This document shows, piece by piece, positions 15,156 to 24,213 of a stretch of 64,000 bases of DNA. The notes beneath the pieces were generated by a model. It was given only the letters and a program-made list of their open reading frames with translations. It did not search any database and was not told the DNA's origin. The position numbers and the translations under genes were made by a program. Source of the stretch: Demetria terragena DSM 11295 (GTDB lineage: Bacteria; Actinomycetota; Actinomycetes; Actinomycetales; Dermatophilaceae); the NCBI RefSeq assembly GCF_000376825.1, contig NZ_AQXW01000003.1, positions 389,498-453,497 on the forward strand, in the 5' to 3' direction. How positions within the stretch are numbered: the first letter of the stretch is position 1; the number at the start of each line of letters is the position of its first letter.

Positions 15156-17450
15156 ATGACTCAGAACGCAGTTCAGTCTTTCGCTGCAGACCACGAGGTA
15201 GAACTCGCCATCGAGGGGATGACCTGCGCATCGTGCGCCAATCGCATTGAGCGCAAGCTCAACAAGCTTGCTGGCGTCCAGGCGAGTGTCAACTATGCGA
15301 CGGAGAAGGCGAAGGTCACCTACGCCGCCGATGTCGAGCCGGAGACGCTCGTGGAGACGGTCGAAGCGGCCGGGTACCAGGCGCGTCTGCCACAACCTCA
15401 GAGGCTTGACGTGGACGGGCAGGCGAGCGAGGGCTCCGACGACGAGCGTCTCAACCCGGTGCGTGCGCTGCGCCAACGCCTGCTGATCTCGGCGGTGCTC
15501 ACGGTTCCGGTGATTGCGATGGCGATGGTCCCGGCATGGCAGTTCACCTACTGGCAGTGGCTGTCCTTGACGCTCGCGGCGCCGGTCGTGGTGTGGGCTG
15601 CTTGGCCGTTCCACCGTGCGGCGTGGGTCAACCTGCGCCACGGCGCCGCGACGATGGACACGCTCATCTCGGTGGGGACGCTGGCGGCTCTCGGGTGGTC
15701 GCTCTACGCGCTGTTCTTCGGCACCGCAGGCGAACCCGGCATGACCCACCCCTTCGAGTTCACCGTCGAGCGCACCGACGGCAGCGGCAACATCTACCTC
15801 GAGGCTGCCGCCGGGGTCACCACCTTCATCCTGGCCGGCCGATATCTTGAGGCGCGGTCCAAGCGTCAGGCTGGCGCAGCCTTGCGGGCGCTACTCGAAG
15901 TCGGCGCCAAAGAGGTGACAGTCCTGCGGGAGGGGCAGGAAACGCGAATCCCGGTGGAAGAACTGACTGTTGGCGATCACTTCGTCGTGCGTCCCGGCGA
16001 GAAGATCGCCACCGATGGAACGGTCCTCGACGGGTCATCAGCCGTCGATGCCTCCATGGTGACGGGGGAGTCGATGCCGGTCGAGGTCGGGCCTACCAGC
16101 GCCGTCGTCGGTGGGACGGTCAACGCGGGCGGGCGCCTTGTCATCGAGGCGAACCGGGTTGGCGCCGACACCCAACTTGCCCAGATGGCGCGCATGGTCG
16201 AAGACGCCCAGAACGGGAAAGCCCAGGCGCAACGTCTTGCGGACCGGATCTCGGGGGTCTTTGTCCCGATCGTGATCGGCCTGTCGGTGGCCACCTTTGG
16301 CTTCTGGCTCGGCTCCGGAGTTGGCGCCGCCACGGCGTTTACCGCAGCGGTGGCGGTGCTCATCATTGCCTGCCCGTGCGCCCTCGGACTGGCGACACCG
16401 ACCGCGCTCATGGTCGGTACGGGGCGCGGCGCCCAGTTAGGCATCCTGATCAAGGGGCCAGAGGTCTTGGAGTCCACGACCGGCATTGACACGGTGGTGC
16501 TCGACAAGACGGGCACTGTCACGACCGGTCAGATGGTGTTGGTCGACGTCGTCTGCGACGACGGCGAGAATGCGGACCAAGTCTTGGGCCTCGCCGGGGC
16601 GCTGGAGCGGGCCTCTGAGCACCCGATCGCCCAGGCGATCGCCGCTGCTGCAGCCGAGCAGACAGGCACATTCCGTGCGGTCGAAGGCTTTGCCAACGTC
16701 CAGGGTCTTGGCGTCCAGGGTGTGATTCTGGACGGAGACACCAGCCACGCGGTGCTCGTTGGTCGGCCCCAGCTGCTCGCCGACTGGTCACAGCCGCTCT
16801 CTCCGTCGCTGCAGGAGGCGTACGACCGCGCTGCGACACAAGGGCGTACGGCCATCGCGGTCGGCTGGGACGGTCGCGCACGCGGTGTGCTGGTCGTGGC
16901 TGACGCCATCAAACCGTCGTCGACCGAAGCCATCCGGCAGCTGCGGGATCTCGGTCTCCGTCCGGTGCTGCTGACCGGAGATCATCGCGCGGTCGCTGCG
17001 TCGGTGGCCGCAGAAGTCGGCATTGACACCGAGGACGTCATCGCTGAGGTCATGCCGGCCGACAAGGTCGAGGTGATCGCCCAGCTGCAGGCAGAGGGGC
17101 GGCGCGTAGCCATGGTCGGCGATGGAGTCAACGACGCTGCGGCGCTCGCTCAGGCGGACTTGGGGTTGGCGATGGGAACGGGAACAGACGCCGCGATCGA
17201 GGCCTCGGATCTGACGCTCGTGCGCGGAGACCTGCGCGTGGCGGCCGACGCGATCCGACTATCGCGGCGCACGTTGGCCACCATCAAAGGCAACCTGTTC
17301 TGGGCGTTCGCTTATAACGTCGCGGCGCTTCCATTAGCGGCGGCAGGTTTGTTAAACCCGATGCTCGCCGGAGCGGCGATGGCGTTGTCCTCGGTCTTCG
17401 TGGTGACCAATAGCCTGCGTCTGCGCCGTTTCCAGGCCGCTGCGGGTTAA
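15156..17450 (+). CDS. copA: Copper-exporting P1B-type ATPase
   Basis: 764 aa, usual length. One N-terminal HMA domain has GMTCASC (Cys 24 and 27). Eight membrane helices include the ion-gate motif CPC at 406-408 in IIACPCALG. The phosphorylation motif DKTGT starts at D450. HP in SEHPIAQ is the P1B signature, and the hinge motif GDGVND is at 655-660. These mark Cu(I) export driven by ATP. It is the last gene of csoR-copZ-HVHP-copA, 36 bp after the HVHP gene with an AGGAGG-type site. Loss of copper repression at the 13603 operator should induce it. Confidence 0.95.
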   Translation: MTQNAVQSFAADHEVELAIEGMTCASCANRIERKLNKLAGVQASVNYATEKAKVTYAADVEPETLVETVEAAGYQARLPQPQRLDVDGQASEGSDDERLNPVRALRQRLLISAVLTVPVIAMAMVPAWQFTYWQWLSLTLAAPVVVWAAWPFHRAAWVNLRHGAATMDTLISVGTLAALGWSLYALFFGTAGEPGMTHPFEFTVERTDGSGNIYLEAAAGVTTFILAGRYLEARSKRQAGAALRALLEVGAKEVTVLREGQETRIPVEELTVGDHFVVRPGEKIATDGTVLDGSSAVDASMVTGESMPVEVGPTSAVVGGTVNAGGRLVIEANRVGADTQLAQMARMVEDAQNGKAQAQRLADRISGVFVPIVIGLSVATFGFWLGSGVGAATAFTAAVAVLIIACPCALGLATPTALMVGTGRGAQLGILIKGPEVLESTTGIDTVVLDKTGTVTTGQMVLVDVVCDDGENADQVLGLAGALERASEHPIAQAIAAAAAEQTGTFRAVEGFANVQGLGVQGVILDGDTSHAVLVGRPQLLADWSQPLSPSLQEAYDRAATQGRTAIAVGWDGRARGVLVVADAIKPSSTEAIRQLRDLGLRPVLLTGDHRAVAASVAAEVGIDTEDVIAEVMPADKVEVIAQLQAEGRRVAMVGDGVNDAAALAQADLGLAMGTGTDAAIEASDLTLVRGDLRVAADAIRLSRRTLATIKGNLFWAFAYNVAALPLAAAGLLNPMLAGAAMALSSVFVVTNSLRLRRFQAAAG

Positions 17451-17536
17451 TGGTCGCCGTCCGACCGGAAGCGCAACCACGTCCAAATTGCAGGTATTCG
17501 CCCCAGAACCCCACCTCGCCAAGGCAGGCTAGACCC

Positions 17537-18379
17537 GTGCTGCGGACATTTGGCGCGACTCGACCCCTGGGCGCGCGGGACGACAAGGAGGCATTGCGTG
17601 TGTGCGGGCAGGACCCGCTGCGCAATGTTTTCGTTGCCGCGCGGGTGATGGAGGGGGGTCTCCTGGCCTCCGGTTCGGCGCTTGGTGTGTCCGACGACGG
17701 CCAGTTGCGCGCTGTGTGCTGGACATCGGCCAACATCGTTCCGGTTGAGTGCGATGACGCTGCATTGGAAGCCCTCTTGCCACGCCTGCGCAGGCACCGT
17801 CGGCGCGCGTCCTCGATCTTCGGAGCGGCCGAGCAGGTGCTTCCGCTCTGGGACCGGCTGAACCGCAGTTGGGGTACGCCACGCTCCTTTCGGGCCCAGC
17901 AACCGATGCTGGCCGTCACCTCGCTGCCCTCGCGTTGCGGCCGTGAGATCGACCCACGGGTGCGTCCGGCGCGACCCGACGAACTGGACCTCGTCCTGCC
18001 TGCGTCGGTGTCGATGTTCACTGAAGAGATCGGCTATCCGCCCTTTACCGGGTCGGACCGCGACTACCGCAACATGGTCGCGCACCTCATCGCGGGCGGG
18101 CATACCTTCGTGGTGATGGAGAATGGGCGAGTGGTGTTCAAGGCCGATGTTGGGTCCTGCGCGCTAGGTGTCGCGCAGATTCAGGGCGTATGGGTCGCGC
18201 CTGACCGCCGAGGCAAGGGCATCGCGGTTCCGGCGATGAACGCGGTCGTCGAACACGTGCTGGCGACCATCGCGCCGACAGCGACGTTGTACGTCAACGG
18301 CTACAACGAGCCAGCGCTGCGGACCTACCAGCATGCAGGATTCGAGCAGGTCGCCACCTTTGCGACCGTGATCCTCTGA
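17537..18379 (+). CDS. GNAT-family acetyltransferase with DUF4081 N-terminal domain
   Basis: 280 aa from the GTG at 17537, where sequence resembling relatives begins. The N-terminal 110 residues (LRTFGATRPLG, NVFVAARV) are DUF4081-like. The C-terminal half is a GNAT fold with the acetyl-CoA loop VWVAPDRRGKGIAVPAM and NGYNEPALRTYQHAGF near the end. In M. tuberculosis the relative follows gcpE/ispG directly (Rv2868c-Rv2867c). Here it sits 5.4 kb away, beyond island 1 and the copper operon. The substrate is unknown. Confidence 0.82.
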   Translation: MLRTFGATRPLGARDDKEALRVCGQDPLRNVFVAARVMEGGLLASGSALGVSDDGQLRAVCWTSANIVPVECDDAALEALLPRLRRHRRRASSIFGAAEQVLPLWDRLNRSWGTPRSFRAQQPMLAVTSLPSRCGREIDPRVRPARPDELDLVLPASVSMFTEEIGYPPFTGSDRDYRNMVAHLIAGGHTFVVMENGRVVFKADVGSCALGVAQIQGVWVAPDRRGKGIAVPAMNAVVEHVLATIAPTATLYVNGYNEPALRTYQHAGFEQVATFATVIL

Positions 18380-18380
18380 C

Positions 18381-19028
18381 TCAGTCGCTTGGGTACAGCT
18401 GCCGGTCGTAGGTCTGCGGCGAGTAGTGCTCCTCGACCTCACGAGGATCGTCAGCGCGCCGCCACTTGCGCTTGGCGAGGTCGGCGTACCCCAGGGTGCG
18501 GTCCGGGTCCCACGTCTCTGGTTTCCAGGTCTTAGACCTCATGAACGCCTTGGGGCAGTGGTTGAAAACCTCATCGATCTGCACCACCATCGCCAGCTCA
18601 GGGCGGTGACCACGCACGACCATGTCATCGAAGAACGGGCCGTCGGTGACCAACTGAGCTCGCCCGTTGATGCGCAAGGTGTATCCCTGGCCCGGAACCA
18701 GGAAGATCAGGCCAACCCGATCGTCCTCCAGCAGATTGTGGTACCCATCGACGCGCTTGTTTCCAGCACGCTCCGGCAGGGCGATGGTGCGGTCATCCAG
18801 GACGACCGCAAAGCCAGGCGGGTCGCCCTTGGGGGAGACATCGGCCCCATGTGAACCCCGTGTCGCGACGAAGCACAGTGGGGACGCGGCAAGGAACTCT
18901 CGATCGACCTCGTCGAGCGAGTGCTGCACCTTGTCACGAACGGCAATCTCAGGCTCGCCCACGACGGCGACCAACTCATCGACGGTGGTGATTCGCGGGA
19001 GTGCAGATAGGTCGGGGCCGGGTTTCAT
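18381..19028 (-). CDS. FMN-binding pyridoxamine 5'-phosphate oxidase-like protein
   Basis: 215 aa split-barrel flavoprotein of the MSMEG_1061-like PPOX group. Visible landmarks are CFVATRGSHGADVSPKGDPPGF (wall strand with the SPKG turn), the LPERAGNKRVDG loop, NLLEDDRVGLIFLVPGQGYTLRINGRA (core strands) and a C-terminal HCPKAFMRSKTW helix. Such proteins reduce or bind small substrates with FMN or F420; the substrate here is unknown. Its start overlaps the folP2 stop (ATGA at 19025-19028) on the same strand. It converges on the GNAT gene with 1 bp between the stops. Confidence 0.82.
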   Translation of the reverse strand: MKPGPDLSALPRITTVDELVAVVGEPEIAVRDKVQHSLDEVDREFLAASPLCFVATRGSHGADVSPKGDPPGFAVVLDDRTIALPERAGNKRVDGYHNLLEDDRVGLIFLVPGQGYTLRINGRAQLVTDGPFFDDMVVRGHRPELAMVVQIDEVFNHCPKAFMRSKTWKPETWDPDRTLGYADLAKRKWRRADDPREVEEHYSPQTYDRQLYPSD

Positions 19029-19981
19029 CGTCGCTCCTGAGCATCGTTCGGTTCGCCACGGACAGCGAGGTTGGGCGGTCGGTCGCCGCGGATAGAAGCA
19101 ACCATGTCGATGACCCGGCGAGTGGCGCGTACGTCATGCGCTCGAAAGACCGTCGTCCCCAACCATGCGGCAACGGCGGTGGCCGCGAGCGTGCCTTCGA
19201 GACGGTCATCAGCGGGTAGGTCGAGCGTTTCGCCGATGAAGTCCTTACGCGAAAGCGCCTGCAGTACAGGGAATCCCAGTGAACTGACCGACGACGTATG
19301 CCGAAGGACTGTCAGGGAATGCCGGGTGGTTTTGCCGAAGTCCAAGGTGGGGTCCAGGAGAATTCGCTCGGCGGGGACTCCCGCCCGTAGCGCGTGATGC
19401 GCACCGCGTCGGAGCGTTCGGAGCACGTCGCGTACGACGGCCAGTTCGTCGTCACCTTGGTCGTCGGCATAGCGCATGTCGGACGGGTCGGTCCGAGGCG
19501 GCAGCCCGCCGGTATGAGAGCACACCACGCCGGCTCCCAGTTCGGCGGCGACTTCGACCAGTGCGGGGTCATGGCCAGCCCAGGTGTCGTTGATCAAATC
19601 CACGACGGCTCCGGCTTCCCGGGCGACCTCGGCTCGCCAGGTGTCGAGGCTCAGAATCAGTGTGGGATAGGTCGAGCGTGCGTGCTCAAGAAAGGGCACT
19701 ACCCGGCGGATTTCTTCGGCGGCGTCGACCTCCTCGCCTTGCTGGCCCGCGCGAACCCCGCCGACGTCGACCATGTCGGCGCCCTGCTCCACGGCCTCCT
19801 GGAGCGCCTGCTTGGCGGAGTTCAGGTCGGCGTGACGATTGCCTGACCAGAACGAGTCAGTGGTGCGGTTGATGATGGCCATGACGGCGGGACGAGACGC
19901 GTCGAACACGGTGTCGCGCAACCTCAAGGCAGTGCTGGGCTGAGGGGAAGCGGGCACAACGTCGTTGACGATGCTGCCCAC
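19025..19981 (-). CDS. folP2: Dihydropteroate synthase-like protein (FolP2 type)
   Basis: 318 aa with a GTG start. It is a TIM-barrel pterin-binding protein: VMAIINRTTDSFW (the FolP2-like variant of the NVTPDSF signature), GADMVDVGGVRAG, VDLINDTWAGHD, LDPTLDFGKTTRHSL and VLQALSRKDFIGET. In mycobacteria FolP1 makes dihydropteroate, whereas FolP2 has no proven DHPS activity, so the reaction here is uncertain. No other folate genes (folK, folB, folE) flank it, which supports the paralogue reading. It overlaps the downstream flavoprotein gene by 4 bp. Confidence 0.8.
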   Translation of the reverse strand: MGSIVNDVVPASPQPSTALRLRDTVFDASRPAVMAIINRTTDSFWSGNRHADLNSAKQALQEAVEQGADMVDVGGVRAGQQGEEVDAAEEIRRVVPFLEHARSTYPTLILSLDTWRAEVAREAGAVVDLINDTWAGHDPALVEVAAELGAGVVCSHTGGLPPRTDPSDMRYADDQGDDELAVVRDVLRTLRRGAHHALRAGVPAERILLDPTLDFGKTTRHSLTVLRHTSSVSSLGFPVLQALSRKDFIGETLDLPADDRLEGTLAATAVAAWLGTTVFRAHDVRATRRVIDMVASIRGDRPPNLAVRGEPNDAQERR

Positions 19982-20060
19982 GTCCTGTCGCCTCCCTGGG
20001 ATTCCCTGCCGGGTGCCTAGTATGACCGACGCACCTGGGCGTGATTGCTACCGTCGGCTC

Positions 20061-21275
20061 ATGACCATCGATGTCCCCTCTGTGCGCGCTCAGTTCCCGG
20101 CTCTGGCCCATGGTGGGGCCTTCTTCGACGGGCCTGGCGGCACCCAGGTGCCGCAGAGTGTCGCGGAGGCCGTGTCGACCACGCTGACTGGCCCGATCTC
20201 CAACCGCGGTCCGCTGACGCCCGCGTCTCGACGTGCCGATGAGGTCACCATGAGCGCGCGCGGTGCCATGGCCGACCTCACGGGCGTGCCGTCGGAGGCG
20301 GTGGTCTTCGGTCGCAGCATGACGGCACTGACCTATGACGTGGCGCGGACAATGGCCAAGGACTGGGGCCCGGGTGACGAGGTTGTGGTCAGCCGACTCG
20401 ACCACGACGGGAACATTCGACCCTGGGTCGATGCCGCTCGTGCGGTCGGGGCGATGGTGCGTTGGGCCGAATTCGACACGGACACGGGCGAACTCACGAC
20501 CAGTTCCATCGAAGAAGTGTTGTCGGCGCGAACCCGCCTCGTAGCATTCACCGGCGCGTCGAACCTCATCGGCACTCGCCCCGACGTCTCGGCCATCACC
20601 CGCGTGGTCCGAGAGGCCGGTGCGCTGTCCTATGTCGATGGCGTGCACCTGACACCGCACGCTTTTGTCGATGTGGCTGCGATGGGCGCGGATCTGTATG
20701 CGTTCTCGCCCTACAAGTTCTGCGGTCCGCACCTCGGCGTGCTGGTGGGACGTACTGAGGTGTTGGAAGAGCTTCGGCCCGACAAATTACTGCCCAGCGC
20801 GAACCAGGTGCCCGAGCGGTTCGAGTTGGGCACCTTGCCGTACGAACTCCTTGCCGGCGCGACCGCTGCGGTCGACTTCCTCGCCGGGTTGGCAGGGCCA
20901 TGGTCGGGGCAGCGGCGGAAGGCGCTCAGCCTGTCGTTGGCGGCGCTAGACGATGCCGAGGACACCTTGCGCGAGCAGGCCGAGGACGGCCTGGCACAAG
21001 TGGAGGGACTACGGCTCTGGGGGCGTGCCGCTCAGCGCACGCCGACGCTTCTCTTCACGGTCGAGGGAGTCGAGTCCGCCCGAATCGCTGAGCGCCTGGC
21101 CGCAGAGGGGGTCTATGCGCCAGCCGGATCGTTCTATGCGTTGGAGGCCTCACGCGCACTTGGGCTCGGTGACAGTGGGGGCGTACGTGTGGGCATGGCG
21201 CCCTATACCTCCGGTGATGAGGTCGCCCGCCTAGTCGACGGCGTTCGCCGAGCAGTCCAGATCGAACGCAATTGA
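20061..21275 (+). CDS. Class V aminotransferase / cysteine desulfurase-like protein
   Basis: 404 aa from the ATG at 20061. It is a PLP fold-type I enzyme. It opens with FPALAHGGAFFDGPGGTQVPQSV, has SRLDHDGNIRPW in the cofactor site, the aspartate and histidine of SYVDGVHLTPH, and the Schiff-base lysine K219 in FSPYKFCGPHLG. This matches the SufS/CsdA-like or isopenicillin-epimerase-like group. No SUF genes are nearby, and the usual conserved active-site cysteine of SufS is not evident, so the substrate is unknown. It is divergent from folP2, with 79 bp between starts for both promoters. Confidence 0.78.
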   Translation: MTIDVPSVRAQFPALAHGGAFFDGPGGTQVPQSVAEAVSTTLTGPISNRGPLTPASRRADEVTMSARGAMADLTGVPSEAVVFGRSMTALTYDVARTMAKDWGPGDEVVVSRLDHDGNIRPWVDAARAVGAMVRWAEFDTDTGELTTSSIEEVLSARTRLVAFTGASNLIGTRPDVSAITRVVREAGALSYVDGVHLTPHAFVDVAAMGADLYAFSPYKFCGPHLGVLVGRTEVLEELRPDKLLPSANQVPERFELGTLPYELLAGATAAVDFLAGLAGPWSGQRRKALSLSLAALDDAEDTLREQAEDGLAQVEGLRLWGRAAQRTPTLLFTVEGVESARIAERLAAEGVYAPAGSFYALEASRALGLGDSGGVRVGMAPYTSGDEVARLVDGVRRAVQIERN

Positions 21276-21300
21276 ATCCGCGCGATCCTCGGCGCGCAGA

Positions 21301-22068
21301 TCAGGACCAGCTGACCTTCACTCGGTTGCGCCACAGCGGCACTAGGTCGTGCCCCTCGCTGGACATCTCGTTTCCTCGATTCCACAGACCGAGGTAGAGC
21401 TGCGCGGCGGTGCCGTACACCACGCTGGCCGCGGCCCCGGCGGTGGTCGTCCGTTCGACGATCAGCGGTTGGTCGGAGATCTGAATGCGCCACACATCAC
21501 CCGTGTCGTGCGCGCGGACCTCGGCGGTGAGGGGTTCCGGTGAGCGAAGTTCAACACTCGGGCGTGCCGCGAAACCGGTGAGCATCTCATCGACGCCATC
21601 GGCCGCGATGTCGGCGGGCAGGTCGGCCTCACGGGCTAAGGGGACCCGCCCGAGCTGAGCCGACAGTGCGTCGACGGCGTGCATCGTGGTCTCGTGGCAC
21701 TGTCTGCGTGCCCACGCGTCCCGAGGGGCGGGTCCGTTGGGAAGCAGGAACCACACGTCCAGGTCCGGTGGCGCCTGCATCAAAGCGGCGCGCAGGACAT
21801 CTGAGCCGTGCCCGAGCCAGGCCATGGGGTCGCTGACTCCGCGCCCTTCTTGCTCCCAGGCATCTGTAGCGCGTCGGGGGAGTTCGCGCACGATATTGGA
21901 CGCCCAGCGATGAACCATCCCCTGATGGGCGACCAAGTCTTGAACGCTCCATCCGCGGCAGGTCGGCACCGCGGCGTCCAGGCCAGCGGCATCGCCATAG
22001 GCATGAATCCGCGCGGTCGCCAGGGCAAGGGCGTCCAAGTGCGCTTCAAAGGTGACCGAAGTGGGCAT
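21301..22068 (-). CDS. Maleylpyruvate isomerase-family protein (TIGR03083/MDMPI)
   Basis: 255 aa from the internal ATG at 22068; an earlier ATG at 22092 lacks conserved sequence. The N-terminal DinB-like helical bundle has the metal-site histidines in CRGWSVQDLVAHQGMVHRW and RRQCHETTMHAVDAL. This is the arrangement of mycothiol-dependent metalloenzymes. A C-terminal beta/alpha domain (GDVWRIQISDQP, ASVVYGTAAQLYLGLWNR) follows, as in TIGR03083 proteins. Mycothiol as partner thiol fits an actinomycete. The specific reaction is unknown. It converges on the aminotransferase gene. Confidence 0.78.
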   Translation of the reverse strand: MPTSVTFEAHLDALALATARIHAYGDAAGLDAAVPTCRGWSVQDLVAHQGMVHRWASNIVRELPRRATDAWEQEGRGVSDPMAWLGHGSDVLRAALMQAPPDLDVWFLLPNGPAPRDAWARRQCHETTMHAVDALSAQLGRVPLAREADLPADIAADGVDEMLTGFAARPSVELRSPEPLTAEVRAHDTGDVWRIQISDQPLIVERTTTAGAAASVVYGTAAQLYLGLWNRGNEMSSEGHDLVPLWRNRVKVSWS

Positions 22069-22165
22069 GCCCGAAACCCTAGTCAGGGGCAACGCCTGCG
22101 ACCAAGGGCTGGCGGGTCCGCGGGGTCCTGGCCCATTCGTGGCTGGGTCGCCGTAGGTTCAGTGC

Positions 22166-24154
22166 ATGAACGTCATCGGGGTGATTCTCGGAGCCATTGT
22201 CAACGCTCTGCTCATCGGGATCGTGGCCAGGCGCCTGCTCGGTGTGCCAGTCGGATGGCCGCGCACCCTCATCCTCAGTCTGGTCGCCAACAGCGCGGCG
22301 GCTGAGTTGCTGCCCTGGGCTTTAGAGAATCTCGGCCTGAGCAAGGCCGCGGGCGCCGGATCCGCCACGGAGGACCAGGCCGTGCTGGTCCTGGTCACCG
22401 TGCTGCTGGTCGCCTGGCTCGTTGCTCTTGAAGTGGGATTGCTTGCGATTCTGGAGGCACTCGTCCCCACCGGGAGCGTGCCAGGCCCAGTCGAGCTCGT
22501 ACGCACCGCGCCCGCACGTTGGCGTCGCACTCGTCGCTACGTCGTGATCGGGCGGATCGCGGTGCGCCATGGCCTGGGCCGCTATCTCACGCCGCGCTCG
22601 CGCGGCGACGATCAGCCGGCCTCCACGACCGCGCGCGCCCTGCGTGAGGCACTGACCGCCGGCGGCGTGACCTTCGTCAAGCTCGGCCAGATGCTTGGTA
22701 CTCGGCCAGATGTCCTTCCCGCCGAGTACATCGAGGAGCTGTCCCGCCTCCACGCAAATGTCCCGCCGCAAGAGTGGGCCCAGGTCGAGCAGACGCTGGC
22801 CAGCGAGATGGGGCGACCGACATCAGAGGTCTTCACTGACATCGACCGTGAACCCTTGGCAGCGGCCTCGGTCGGGCAGGTACACCGGGCAACACTGCTG
22901 GACGGATCGCCGGTCGTGGTCAAGATTCAGCGATCGGATGCACGGGCTCAGGTCACCGCGGATCTGGACATTGTGATGCGCCTGGCACGGTGGCTGCAGC
23001 GCACGGCTCCATGGGCGCGCCGCCTTGGAGTCCTGGACCTGGCGTCCGGTTTTTCGTCGGCGCTGGAGGAAGAACTCGACTATCGCGTCGAGGCGAGCAA
23101 TGTCGCCGCCGTCAGTGCGGCGTTGCCGAAGGAATCGCCCATCCAGGTGCCGATCGTCCATGAGCAGATCAGTTCGCGTCGGGTGCTGGTCATGGACCTG
23201 ATGCCCGGGCAGCCGCTCTCGAACGCCCGCGCTGTCGTGAGTGAGATCCCCGCCGAGCGCCGCGCAGAGCTCGCCGACGGTTTGCTTGGCACCGTCCTGG
23301 CCCAGGTCCTGGATACCGGCGTATTCCACGCCGACTTGCACGCCGGCAATGTGCTGATCGACGAGCAGGCGCGGTTGTCCCTGCTCGACTTCGGTTCGGT
23401 GGGCCGCCTCGACCGCGGGGCGCGTACCTCGTTGGGGCTGCTCATGCTGGCCGTCGATCGACAGGATGCGGCCGCCGCCACGGGGGCGCTCACCGACCTT
23501 TTGGATGCTCCCGGCGCGCTCGATGACCGTGCCCTGGAGCGGGACGTCGGCCAACTCATCATGAGATTCGGTCACGTCCGCGGGCAAGCCGCCGAGATGT
23601 TCGTGGCTCTGCTGCGGTTGGTGTTGAGGCACGGGCTGTCCGTACCGCCGGGTGTCGCGGCCGCTTTCCGCTCCCTGGGTGCGCTCGAGGGCACGCTGCG
23701 GCTGCTGAATCCTCGGATCGACCTCGTCGGTGCCGCCAGAGAGCAAGGGCGTGCGGTCGTTGCCGACCGCGTCACGCCGGAGGGAATCAAGGCAGAACTC
23801 ACCGACCAACTGTCGGGCCTGTTGCCGATGGTGCAACGCCTTCCACGACGCCTCAACAGTGTCGTGGAGGACCTGCATACCGGCTCCTTGACCGTGACGG
23901 TGCGGACCCTTCAGGACCCCGGCGAGCGGCGATTTGTCACCAACCTGGTGCAGCAGTTGGTCATCACGCTTCTCACGGCCACCACAGCACTATGCGGAGT
24001 CCTGCTTGCTCTCGCGCAGCAAGGACCCGTGATCGGAGGCACGTTGCGCCTCACCACCTACCTCGGTTTGGTGCTGCTGTTGTTTGCCTTCGTGCTGGGT
24101 TGTCGAGCCGTGGTACTCATCTTCCGCGGCAGCTATGAGACCCGCCGCGAGTAG
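22166..24154 (+). CDS. ABC1/UbiB-family atypical kinase, membrane-bound
   Basis: 662 aa. Two N-terminal membrane helices (about 2-22 and 66-92) precede the kinase-like domain. Hallmarks are [11 protein letters not shown] near 172 (the ABC1-specific KxGQ motif), [11 protein letters not shown] (Ala-rich loop replacing the P-loop), [21 protein letters not shown] near 387 and [10 protein letters not shown] near 408. Two more membrane helices close the protein (about 585-645). Relatives support quinone biosynthesis or lipid homeostasis through ATPase activity. No quinone genes are adjacent. It is divergent from the MDMPI gene and ends 59 bp before proS. Confidence 0.87.
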   Translation: MNVIGVILGAIVNALLIGIVARRLLGVPVGWPRTLILSLVANSAAAELLPWALENLGLSKAAGAGSATEDQAVLVLVTVLLVAWLVALEVGLLAILEALVPTGSVPGPVELVRTAPARWRRTRRYVVIGRIAVRHGLGRYLTPRSRGDDQPASTTARALREALTAGGVTFVKLGQMLGTRPDVLPAEYIEELSRLHANVPPQEWAQVEQTLASEMGRPTSEVFTDIDREPLAAASVGQVHRATLLDGSPVVVKIQRSDARAQVTADLDIVMRLARWLQRTAPWARRLGVLDLASGFSSALEEELDYRVEASNVAAVSAALPKESPIQVPIVHEQISSRRVLVMDLMPGQPLSNARAVVSEIPAERRAELADGLLGTVLAQVLDTGVFHADLHAGNVLIDEQARLSLLDFGSVGRLDRGARTSLGLLMLAVDRQDAAAATGALTDLLDAPGALDDRALERDVGQLIMRFGHVRGQAAEMFVALLRLVLRHGLSVPPGVAAAFRSLGALEGTLRLLNPRIDLVGAAREQGRAVVADRVTPEGIKAELTDQLSGLLPMVQRLPRRLNSVVEDLHTGSLTVTVRTLQDPGERRFVTNLVQQLVITLLTATTALCGVLLALAQQGPVIGGTLRLTTYLGLVLLLFAFVLGCRAVVLIFRGSYETRRE

Positions 24155-24213
24155 TCACGCACGGCGTCACCGATATCCTCGCGACGGACTCACCCGTCGT
24201 GAAGGAGAACCCC

